Positions 54,990 to 64,000 of a stretch of 64,000 nucleotides of DNA are shown here, piece by piece (the stretch's first letter is position 1; each line of letters starts with the position of its first letter). The notes beneath the pieces are model-generated. The model saw only the letters and a program-made list of their open reading frames with translations. It was not told the origin of the DNA and did not search any database. The DNA comes from Ilex aquifolium (lineage: Eukaryota > Streptophyta > Magnoliopsida > Aquifoliales > Aquifoliaceae), in NCBI GenBank assembly GCA_951799425.1, contig OX637409.1, forward strand, positions 11,814,960-11,878,959, given 5' to 3'. The position numbers were made by a program, and so were the translations under genes.

Positions 54990-56110
54990 TGTAAAACCCT
55001 GGTAAATGTGAACTTTTTATGAGAAAGGGCAAAACGATAATTTACCACTATGATGCGGGTTGAGAACCCTTATTTTTCTAGAGCTCGGATGAAGAAACGG
55101 ACCTCACCGTTGGATTCATCTCGCGAAATCTAGTTAATCAGACAAATTTCGTTGAATTCTGAGATAATCATATTTTTTGCGTTTTACGAGGTGGTCTGGT
55201 CTCGGGTGACCCCAAAAACGATTTTTTTAATAAAATTTTGAAATTTGGAAAATAATTTAAATAAAGTTCATATAAAATATTTTAAGCTTAAACTGGGATG
55301 AAATTTAATCGTTTCGAGACAAAAACGGACCTGAAAATAGGGAACGTACGGCGCAACGTGGACCGCACAATTAAAGGGTATAAATAGGGGAGAAATATCT
55401 GATTTCTCCCCATTTCTATCTGCTGGGTTCACTTTGAAGAGGAGAAGAGAGGGAAAAGAGAAAAGAAATCAAAAGCACCACCTTCTCTCTACGATCTACG
55501 GAGCGTCGTTAGTTGAATCGACTCAGACCAAGAGATAAAGTCGATCACCTCGACGAAGGCTACACAACCATAACAAGAATGAAGGATTTCACCGAATATC
55601 CAAAGACGAGATTTTGGGAAATCAAAGGTTTGAAGTTGGGGTTGTGTTCTTGAAGTTCTCTACACTTCGTTTTACGCTTCAAGAGGTAGGGTTCCCTCCT
55701 ACTTAGGTTTATTTCCAACCTAGGAATGTGATATGGAATGGGTAGGTTGTTAAATGTCTTTAGCACTTGCCTATTGTTGTTGATTTGGTGAAATGGGTAT
55801 TGGAAATGGGTAGAATAAATTCTATTTTAAATTTGGCATGTAGAAATTGGCAAATGTAGTTTCTTGATAAATGTGGAATTTTGGGTATGTTATGTGTTTA
55901 CATGAGTTATGCCTTGAAGGTGTTTGATAAAATGTCTTGAATGATTGAAGTTGTTTTGATGAAATTAAAATAACATGATTGGATGATGTGGGAAATTGAA
56001 ATCATATGCCTATGAGGTGATTTACATTTGAAAATGTAAATGTTGATATATGCTTGAAATATATTGGTATTGTGATGATTATGGAGATTATATGCTTGGA
56101 ACATAATTAT
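54990..56110 (+). repeat. 5' LTR-A of element F, truncated
   Basis: TGTAAAACCCTGG at 54990; matches 58158-58196 plus 59811-60895 closely. TATA box 55379-55386 and inverted repeat GGGGAGAAAT-ATCTG-ATTTCTCCCC (55387-55411). It ends at CATAATTATC, where pol sequence starts. Confidence 0.88.
55379..55411 (+). promoter_or_regulatory. LTR-A core promoter of element F (5' copy)
   Basis: TATAAATA followed directly by a perfect 10-bp inverted repeat with a 5-base loop; the 3' LTR has the same at 60164-60196. Confidence 0.75.
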
Positions 56111-58122
56111 CTTGTGAGAGGGCATTCCAAGAGTTGAAGGGGAGGCTTACTTTAGCTCCTATTCTGATAGTTCCGGAGAGGGGACAGAGGTACACAGTGT
56201 ACTGTGATGCCTCCAAGGACGGACTTGGGTGTGTTTTGATGTAGTCCGGGAGAGTGGTAGCTTATGGTTCTCGGCAGTTAAAGAACCACGAGCAGAATTA
56301 CCCTACGCATGATATGGAGTTGGCGGCCATTGTCTTTGTCTTGAAGGCTTGGCGCCACTATTTATACGGTGAGAAATTTGAGGTGTTTTTGGATCATAAG
56401 AGTCTGAAGTACATCTTCACACAGCGAGACCTCAACATGAGGCAACACAGGTGGATGAAGTATTTAGAGGACTATGACTTCACTTTGATTACCATCCCAG
56501 TAAAGCAAATGTGGTGGCTGATGCACTCAGCCGGAAGTCACGGGGAGTCTTGGCTAGTGTGGCTTCCCGAGAATGACAGATGCTCGAGACTGTGGGATAG
56601 TTCGGGTTACATTATAGGGGCCAGGCTCAGGGCACTTTGGGGATTTTGGTGGCTACACCTTCCCTACTGAACAGGGTGATTGAGTCCCAAGGACAGGACG
56701 CTGATATATTGTCCATCAGGGACCGGGTACAGGCAGGTATAGGTGACGAGGGCTAGGCCATTCATGCGGATGGTAGTCTTCGGTTTAGGGGAAGGGTTGT
56801 GGTTCCCCAGTCTGCGGATCTGAGAGAGAAGATCCTCAGGGAGTTTCATTGCTCCCGTTTCGCTGTGCATCCAGGTGGCACGAAGATGTACCATGATCTT
56901 CGTCGCCAGTACTACTGGAGTGGGAGGAAGAGGCATGTTGGAGATTTCGTTAGTCGATGTCTCACATGTCAGCAGGTCAAGGGTGAGCACCAGAGACCGG
57001 CGGGGTTGCTCCAGCCTTTGGAGGTGGCTGAGTGGAAGTGGGAACACGTCACGATGGATTTTGTGACCCAATTGCCACGGACATCTCGGGGACATGATGC
57101 AGTGTGGGTAATAGTGGACCGGCTTACTAAGTCGGCACACTTTTTGGCAGTGCAGATGACCTTCACACTGGAGGAGTTTTGCAGGCTGTATATACGGGAG
57201 ATTGTTCGGCTACATGGGATGCCCGTATCTATAGTATGAGATCGAGACCCCAGGTTCACGACTCATTTTTGGGAGAGTTTCCAGTGAGCCATGGAGACAC
57301 AGTTGATGATGAACACATCTTTTCATCCCCAGACGGACGGTCAGTCGGAGATGACCATCCAGACGCTAGAAGATATGTTATGGACATGCGTCCTAGACAT
57401 CAAGGGTAGCTAGGAAGAGCATTTACCCTTAGTGGAGTTCGCCTATAACAATAGTTATTAGGCGAGCATTCATATGACACCCTATGAGGCACTATATGGG
57501 AGGTCATGTCGTTCTCCAGTTTGTTGGAGAGAGACCCTCTACGGGTCCGGACCTGGTTAGGGACACCTCGAAGAAGGTGGACCTGATACGAAAATGTCTT
57601 CTTACGGCTCAGAGCTGACAGAAGAGCTACGCCGACAGATGGCGGCGACCTCTGGAGTTTGAGGTGGGAGATCATGTCTTCTTGAAGGTGATGCCTAAGA
57701 GAGGAGTGGTCAGATTTGGTAAGCGGGGAAAGTTGTCACCGAGGTTTATCGGGCCCTTCGAAGTACTCGAGAGGGTTGGTACAGTTGCTTACAGATTGGC
57801 GTTACCGCCGAATCTATCCGGTGTTCATGCGGTGTTCCATGTCTCTATGCTCCGGAAGTATACTCCAGATCCGACACATGTGGTGGATTGGGGTGAGTTG
57901 ACCGTTGATGCGGATGGGACCTTCGAGGAGGGACCGATGCGTATCATGGATAGCCGGGAGCAGGTTTTGCGAGGCAAGACCGTGAGGCTAGTGAACGTGT
58001 TGTGGCAGCACCGAGGTGCGGATGAGGCGACATGGGAGCGTGAGGACACCATACGTACCAGTTATCATTTCTTATTCAAGAATGGAGGTACACTCTTAAA
58101 GTACGTGTGTATGTGTGTGTGA
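56111..58122 (+). pseudogene. pol: pol: RNase H, integrase, chromodomain (element F)
   Basis: Plus-strand chromovirus pol from the end of RT. RNase H has Asp in VYCDASKDGLG, Glu in MELAAIVF and Asp in FLDHKSLKY; a TAG lies at 56242. After a frameshift near 56500 the integrase follows: zinc finger with HCSRFAVHPGGTKMYHD and CLTCQQVKGEHQRPAG, first Asp in TMDFVTQLP, second Asp in DRDPRFT, Glu in QTDGQSEMTIQTLEDML. Then KKGVVRF-like, GPFEVLERVGTVAYRL and VFHVSMLRKY blocks, and a C-terminal chromodomain-like segment (EGPMRIMDSREQVLRGK, VLWQHRGADEATWERED). Such chromodomains target insertion to marked chromatin. Several stops and frameshifts between 57236 and 57660 kill it; the last 152 codons are open. 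Confidence 0.9.
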
Positions 58123-58144
58123 ATTTCGGGGAAAAAATTCTTTT

Positions 58145-58157
58145 AAGGGGGGAAGAA
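58145..58157 (+). other. polypurine tract of element F
   Basis: AAGGGGGGAAGAA immediately before the 3' LTR start (TGTAAAACCC, 58158). Confidence 0.88.
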
Positions 58158-58191
58158 TGTAAAACCCAGGTAAATTTGAGCTTTTTATGAG

Positions 58192-59815
58192 AAAGGTGAT
58201 TAGCACACAACTTTGTATATTTTTAAGATGCTAATCAACTCATTTCACTTGCTTTTGAGCTTTAAATGATCTAAGTTATGATGATTGAAGTCTTAACATC
58301 AATTTGTTGTTTTTGTAGTTGAATGAAGCTAAATATGGCTCTCAAAGACCCTCCCATACCACTTGGGATGAAAGGAGTTGAAATGATAGTTTGAGGATAG
58401 ATCGGGAGCAAAGAAATCAAGAAATTCAGAAATGGATGCATAACAGTACCGGTACTCGGTACCGGTACCAAATGGTACCGGTACCCAGTACCGGTACTGA
58501 TTTCCTGAAGTGCCCAAATTCTGCAGATCTGCTCAGCTGTCTTGTGGACCCCTCCATGCTTTTCTCCTGCACGCCCACAACACTATTCATAGTGTTCACA
58601 CTCTCTCTTGTACTTTGATTGCATTGAGCATTAATGAGAGGAAAGAGAAGTGGAGTTGCTGGGTGTTGATGACTGCTCTGCCATACCCCTGTCTAGCCCA
58701 TCACCTGCAACCTATGGATGGAGATCACATCTCCAGGGCTACCCCTGTTCCCTTGGCACGTTTGGATGTAGAGGGTTCTCCATTGTAGAGAGGTAGTGTG
58801 TATTACATGGGAGAGTTTTTAGAGAGAGAAGCTCTGGGCGAGGAAGACAATGAATAGTAGTTTTAGAGAGAGAAAGTTGTGATTTTTGCATTTCTTTTGC
58901 TGCATTGTCTTGTAATCAATGGTAGGAACCTTTATATCTTGAATGAATGCCATTAATGTCATTTTCCCTTATGTCATTGCTAGTTTAATGCTCCCATTTA
59001 AGTTCTACCATTAATGCTTCAAAAGTTATTCATGTTCATAGCTATAAAATAGATTTTCATGCCATTCACTTCTAGTCTATGATTTCTTGTGCTTAGGTAC
59101 TTCAAAACTCCATATCCTTACAATGCATTATCTTTACATTGTCATTTCTAGTTTTAGTATGAGTAGCTAAACACTTGTTGTTGGCAAGACCAAGGGAATC
59201 CCCATTTGGGTATACCATTTCAACTCTTTCTACACCCTCCCTTTAGAGTCCCATGGTTCGGTTTGACCGGATTGAAGGTGGATGAATTGGTGAATCTTTG
59301 ATAATCCGTAGGCCTAGTCACGGTTTATTCTTAGGCATTCACCAACATCATCCTCGGCTTTCCGTGAATCAACCGTTCATTCTTGCTCAATCGGAGGAGT
59401 GATTTGAGTTGAGATAGTATACCCATTGGAGGGACCTCTTGGAATTGCCAACACTTGTTTTCTCATTCTAATTTCACCAAAACACACTTCACCAAATAAT
59501 TTCCAACAACAAGAATTTTACACTTTCTTTTCCCAAATCACTTTCAAATTGATTTACTTCCTTCCCCATGGAAACGACCTTGGAATACCACCAAGTAAAA
59601 GACGACCCACGAAAGTCTCCTTGCGATTGGGGAGCATTTTTGTGTATTCAACTATCACATTCCCACTGACTTATATCTTTCCCTATTGCCCTTTCTTTTC
59701 ACACTATCCCAAGGGAGCATGACCTCCCTTCCCGGCTGAGTAAACATCACACATACATTTTGGGGGATAGTGGTTAAAGGGTTAGGAATAGGCTTGTTTT
59801 TGCTCAATCAAAAGG
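58192..59815 (+). mobile_element. solo LTR-E with 5-bp target duplication
   Basis: LTR 58197-59810 (1614 bp), TGATTAGCACACAAC...GCTCAATCA, flanked by AAAGG at 58192-58196 and 59811-59815, inside the 3' LTR of element F. It carries four perfect GTACCGGTAC palindromes. Confidence 0.95.
58446..58497 (+). repeat. GTACCGGTAC palindrome cluster in solo LTR-E
   Basis: Dyads at 58450/51, 58463/64, 58479/80 and 58492/93: two pairs with 13-bp spacing. Downstream weak TATA-like CTATTCATAG near 58584. Confidence 0.9.
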
Positions 59816-61897
59816 GCAAAACGGTAATTTGCCACTACGGTGCGGGTTGAGAACCCTTATTTTTTAGAGCTCGGATGACGAAACGGACCTCACCGTTGGA
59901 TTCATCTCGCGAAATCTAGTTATCTAGACAAATTTCGTCAAATTCTGAGATAGTCGGATTTTTCGCGTTTTGCGAGGTGGTCAGGTCTCGGGTGACCCCA
60001 AAATTGATTTTTTAATAAAATTTTGAAATTTGAAAAATAATTTAAATAAAGTTCATATAAAATATTTTGAGCCTAAACTGAGACGAAATTTAATTATTTC
60101 GGGACAAAAACGGACCCGGAAATAGGGAACGTGCGGGGCGACGTGGATTGCACAATTAAATGGTATAAATAGGGGAGAAATATCTGATTTCTCCCCATTT
60201 CTATCTGCTGGGTTCACGTTGAAGAGGAGAAGAGAGGGAAAAGAGAAGAGAAATAAAAAACACCACCTTTTCTCTACGATCTACGGAGCTCCGTTGGTTG
60301 AATCGACTCAGACCAAAAGTTAAAGTCGATCACCTCGACGAGGGCTACACAACCATACCAATAACGAAGGATTTCACCGAAGATCCAAAGAGGAGATTTT
60401 GGGAAATCAAAGGTTTGAAGTTGGGGTAGTATTCTTGAAGTTCTCTATACTTCGTTTTACGCTTCAAGAGGTAGGGTTCCCTCCTACTTAGGTTTATTTC
60501 CAACCTAGGAATGTGATATGGAATGGGTAGGTTGTTAAATGTCTTTAGCACTTTCCTATTGTTGTTGATTTGGTGAAATGAGTATTGGAAATGGGTAGAA
60601 TAAATTCTATTTTAAATTTGGTATGTAGAAATTGGCAAATGTAATTTCTCCATAAATGTGGAATTTTGGGTATGTTATGTGTTTACTTGAGTTGTGCCTT
60701 GAAGGTGTTTGATAAAATGTCTTGAATGATTGAAGTTGTTGTTTTGATGAAATTGAAATAACATGCTTGGATGATGTGGTAAATTGAAATCATATGCCTA
60801 TGAGGTGATTTACATTTGGAAATGTAAATGTTGATATATGCTTGAAATATATTGGTATTGTAATGATTATGGAGATTATATGCTTATAACATAATTATCC
60901 ATAGTATGTGTTAAAATGTGGTAGAAATAATCCATATGACATTCATTATATATGAATATGATATTGATGTTGCAATTGCTCATTACATTGCATATGCACG
61001 GGGGCATCACATTCATGGGCATGAGGCACAAGTGTTGGTGTGTGTGCATGGTTGATCAAACACCATTCTTGGTGGTTGATAAGTGGACTCGGGAAGGTTG
61101 GATCGAAGATCCGGCTGAGTTGCATGGTTGCATGAAAAACTTGTGTCAGGTATAGCAAGAAGGGCTAGATACTCCCTCGGGTGCAAGACCCGGCTACTTG
61201 GTTCATACACTCCCTTGTGGTGAAATTCTGGAAAAGTGTAATGGTGTACAGAACCAGCGGTGCGATTCCAAAATCCGTTACCCAACAAAGACACATAATT
61301 TTGTTTTATAAAATGGTCATTTGATGTGTAACATCCAACAATGATTTGATTTTATAAACACATGACTTTTATTTCAAATGATCATTGGATGTATTTCATC
61401 AATGACGGATTTATCACACATTGACATTGCATTGTGTTGTGGGAGCCGGTGAGGGCTCGGGTTGAAGTTGCATGAGTGAGTCTCATCTCATTTCAGGCAT
61501 GACATGGAAATTCCTATCATTGGATTGCACTTTCTTGATTGGAATGGTTGTTGCATGTTGAATGTTGCATGTGAACATTTCATATACACTTAGGTTGGGG
61601 AGTAGCCTCTTTAGGAGATACCCTATTGAGCGTGACTCACCCTATATGCGAAAAAATTTCAGGTGGGGGAGTTCATGCCGGTGGAAGGCTCTCAATCGGG
61701 TCCTAAATGTTGAAAAAAAGCCGAAATGTGGCTTTAAATGATGTTTTTGTAAAACTAAACTTGTAATTTAGTTTTTGGCATGTAATGTATGTAAAAGATT
61801 TGTAATTTAAACTTGTATTAACTATGTTTGATACATAAATTCGATGGGTTTATAAGTAGTTGGGGTACATGTCACATTGGCACAATGGCACACGACA

Positions 61898-62065
61898 ATG
61901 TTACAGTCGTACACTATAATGTCACAGTGGTACACGACAATGTCACACTAATGTAAGTCAATGTCACATCGATAATAGCCTATGTCACATCGATAACAAC
62001 CTATGTCACACTGATACTAGTCAATGTCACACTGCTACAAACCAATGTCACACTGCATACATTGA
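61898..62065 (+). repeat. 21-bp tandem repeat in 3' LTR of element F
   Basis: ATGT(C/T)ACA recurs at 61898, 61919, 61940, 61961, 61982, 62003, 62024 and 62045, an exact 21-bp period over eight units. It lies between the LTR body and the first LTR terminus; other LTR-A copies lack it. Confidence 0.9.
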
Positions 62066-62440
62066 CATAGGACCCCCGGTTTTAGGGGCGTCACAAGTAT
62101 GGATAAATGGACCCGGTGTGGTCAATGTTGTATATTGGATCTCGGATGGGTCATGTGATTGTATGATTGCACAGGTTTTGTTTTGGGTAGAGCTCCCCGT
62201 ACAAAGGAGACTCTGCCCGAATTTTGTTAAATTATGGATCCCGGTAAATGGGGCATAACGGTGTGATATCGAGTTACATGGTATCCACAGGTATTCCGCG
62301 GGCTGATGGATGATCAACGGGTTGACAAAGGACTCCCGGTTTTTGGGCGTCACAGCTTAGTATAAGAGCGTACTGATATCTTTGTTTAATTCGAGTTAAT
62401 CATGGGTTAATTACGTACGCCTGAATTTTGGGGTGTCACA

Positions 62441-62609
62441 GTCCTCAATGTATAGCATGATGAAATAAAATTATAGCCAACTGCTAATAAGATCTAGAGG
62501 CAAGACGAATCCATAGTGCAAAACCCTAATCTATAAAACAAACAACAAACAAGAAACAATTAGTACTACTATTTATAATCAAACACTTATAAAGACTTTT
62601 CAAGGCACA
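62441..62609 (-). other. continuation of element D2 internal sequence
   Basis: Starts GTCCTCAATGTATAGC, the other half of the purine-rich motif interrupted at 54989, then AT-rich non-coding DNA up to the LTR-B. Confidence 0.65.
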
Positions 62610-64000
62610 TCTAACTCCCCAAAATCCACCTTGGACGGCATTACTATCTAAAACCATTCACATCATGAGATCAACTAATAAAATCCATAAATAAAGAAAA
62701 TTTCATTCATCATACATAATATCTACAACATCATCCAAAAGAATATGCCAAACCATGTCAATTACATCTTAAAAATCAAACTTAATCTTGCAGTGGAATA
62801 AACAGAATATCATCCATAAATTGTCTCAAAATGACACTCCTAGTCTAGGACATAAAGAGATCAACTCTAGACATCCCCCTCGGGATCCACGCTTCCATCC
62901 AATTGAGTTTCCCAATCTACCTGCTCATCAACTCCGAGCTCTTCCTCTAAACTGAAATCTGTAAATAAATATTGTTTGTAGGGGGTGAGCACTAAGTTCT
63001 GTAGGAAAATCCTCCCAAAATTGAACAAGGTTTAGAAAACATATAAACAGTTCGGTTTCACTTTACAAAATATCATATATACTTTGACATAAAACTGTGA
63101 CCATTTATCCGATCTCAAGTTTGTGCAGTAGCAATAAATTAAATGAAGAGTAAAACCAATTTCCAAACAATAAACCATTAGCAACAATTGTATCTTTCCA
63201 ATAATAAACCATTTCCAACAATTTCTTGTATGATTATCCCCAATTGCATAAACCATTTCAACCACATTTGTATCTGTATCTCAGGTAAATCAAAAATCCC
63301 CAAATCCACATGTATTCTTCCAATGGAGCAATTCAAGAAAAATATGCAAGAGATCATCAAAAATATAATTTTATTGTTCCATACAAATCACTAGAGATTT
63401 TAAATCAAGAACAATGGATATCAAGAGCAAAAATCTCAATTTCTTGAAAACTAGGGTTTTGGTATGAAGAACAAGAATTTTATGGCTATCACACCATAAC
63501 TTCCTTCAAAACATGGTAAGGTTTGCAAGAACATTAAGAAACAAGGATTCCATAACATATATCTAAGATTTAGAGTCAAAACATATATATATAAGTCCTA
63601 GCCTCAATGAACAAGAGTGAGAAGAAACCCCTACCTTACTTCCTTAGCTTTGTGTGAAGAACTAGAGATTTTGATTCGATCCAATGTACAAATACCCTTT
63701 AATCTTGTATTTTTTCCCTTCTTTCTTCCTCTCTAAGACTTTCTAGGGTTAGAAAAGTTGAAATAGGGCTAAGGGAGGAGTCCCTAAGTATTTATAGGAG
63801 GAGAACAAGTCCCCTGTGCGCGAATCTGATACTCAGGATTTTGACCTCACGTTCGAACGTCATTCGGCGTTCGAACGTCATTATGGCATTTGAACGTTAG
63901 TTGCTCCCAGTACTTTTACTTTTCATCAGATTTCTATTAGACACAAAAGTACTGCGAAGAACTATCGTTCGAACGTCTATTCACGTTTGAACGGAGTCCC
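62610..64000 (-). repeat. LTR-B, minus orientation, runs off right edge
   Basis: Plus-strand view starts TCTAACTCCCC near 62610 and follows the reverse complement of the solo LTR-B at 7900-10138: the GGACGGCATTAC block, a GGGGGTGAGCACTAAG block (62979), and the AACCCTAG-type leader at about 63640-63760. Minus-strand TATA box CCTATAAATAC (63788-63798). Beyond it, GTTCGAAC palindromes replace the TACCGGTA palindromes of the solo copy. The outer end is outside the window, and the part beyond about 63800 may not be original LTR-B. Confidence 0.78.
63788..63994 (-). promoter_or_regulatory. LTR-B promoter with GTTCGAAC palindromes
   Basis: TATA box (63788-63798, minus). Palindromes CGTTCGAACG at about 63851 and 63869 (dyads 18 bp apart), a decayed TTTGAACG near 63889, another CGTTCGAACG near 63967 and CGTTTGAACG near 63985. 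Between them CAGTACTTTT...AAAAGTACTG (about 63909-63955). Confidence 0.8.

Larger units (their letters stand above)
54990..62440 (+). mobile_element. chromovirus F, internally deleted
   Basis: Plus-strand element with LTR-A ends. Left part of the 5' LTR (54990-56110), RNase H to chromodomain of pol (56111-58122), purine tract, 3' LTR (58158 on) split by a solo LTR-E. It interrupts the D2 phrase ATTGTCC|TCAATG, with GTCC present on both sides (54986-54989 and 62441-62444), a 4-bp or degraded 5-bp duplication. gag, protease and most of RT plus the rest of the 5' LTR are deleted at the 56110/56111 junction. Confidence 0.85.
58158..62440 (+). repeat. 3' LTR-A of element F, split and with repeated termini
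   Basis: LTR parts 58158-58196 and 59811-62440. TATA box and inverted repeat at 60164-60196. Near the right end there are three LTR-like termini: GGGCGTCACA at about 62086-62095, GGGCGTCACA at 62346-62355 followed by a decayed primer site (TAGTATAAGAGC), and GGGGTGTCACA at 62430-62440. So extra LTR-end material has been added by recombination or template switching. Confidence 0.8.

Noticed and set aside
61861-62065. Possible regulatory RNA or binding array made of ATGTCACA units.
   Set aside because: Reported as a tandem repeat only; it is confined to one LTR copy and no function is supported.

Overview
This is a repeat-dominated stretch of a large plant nuclear genome. I see no clear host gene, tRNA or rRNA. 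Almost every base belongs to nested, broken Ty3/gypsy LTR retrotransposons. The plant origin is supported by Athila-type RT and integrase with a tRNA-Asp primer site, chromovirus pol with a C-terminal chromodomain and tRNA-iMet primer site, a small hAT-like MITE, and very AT-rich long LTRs. The species cannot be fixed from the sequence.

I use working LTR family names. LTR-A (ends TGTAAAACCC...GTCACA) and LTR-B (TGTAACACCCC...GTTACA) go with chromovirus pol. LTR-D, LTR-D2 and LTR-E go with Athila-like elements that carry an extra ORF after pol.

Layout. 1-5412: minus-strand chromovirus remnant (protease, short gag, primer site, LTR-A). 5413-6623: unassigned. 6624-22690: minus-strand Athila-like element D (3' LTR-D, non-coding 3' region, accessory ORF, small zinc ORF, transmembrane microprotein ORF, integrase, RNase H), interrupted by a solo LTR-B, a deleted E element, a MITE and a solo LTR-A. 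22691-35663: the most complete element, E (minus), with gag, protease, RT, RNase H, integrase, a 390-425 aa accessory ORF and two LTR-E copies; its 3' LTR is also the 5' LTR of a gag fragment to the left. 35664-40300: junction zone of LTR-D2, LTR-A and two gag/protease pieces. 40302-43935: LTR-D with a nested solo LTR-E. 43943-46861: LTR-B remnant, integrase scraps and non-coding internal sequence. 46862-62609: Athila-like element D2, split by a solo LTR-A and by chromovirus F (54990-62440). 62610-64000: minus-strand LTR-B running off the right edge.

The main unusual signal is a set of short palindromes, each centred on CG (or a TG decay of it), that occur in pairs with family-specific spacing, mostly just upstream of TATA boxes. 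Four sequence classes are present: CTTCCGGAAG, TACCGGTA, GTTCGAAC and GTCCGGAC. Members of one LTR family carry different classes, and unrelated LTR families share a class. In three Athila-like elements (D, E, D2) the class in the LTR matches the class in front of that element's own accessory ORF. A TCCAGTAG-like linker stays constant while the palindromes on both sides change. I propose, as inference, a self-recognition system in which an element-encoded or host DNA-binding protein and its palindromic sites co-evolve, comparable in logic to sequence-specific anti-silencing systems of other plant transposons. Elements D and D2 also share a small CCHC-like ORF beginning at the same residues, and D has a promoter-equipped 42-aa transmembrane ORF.
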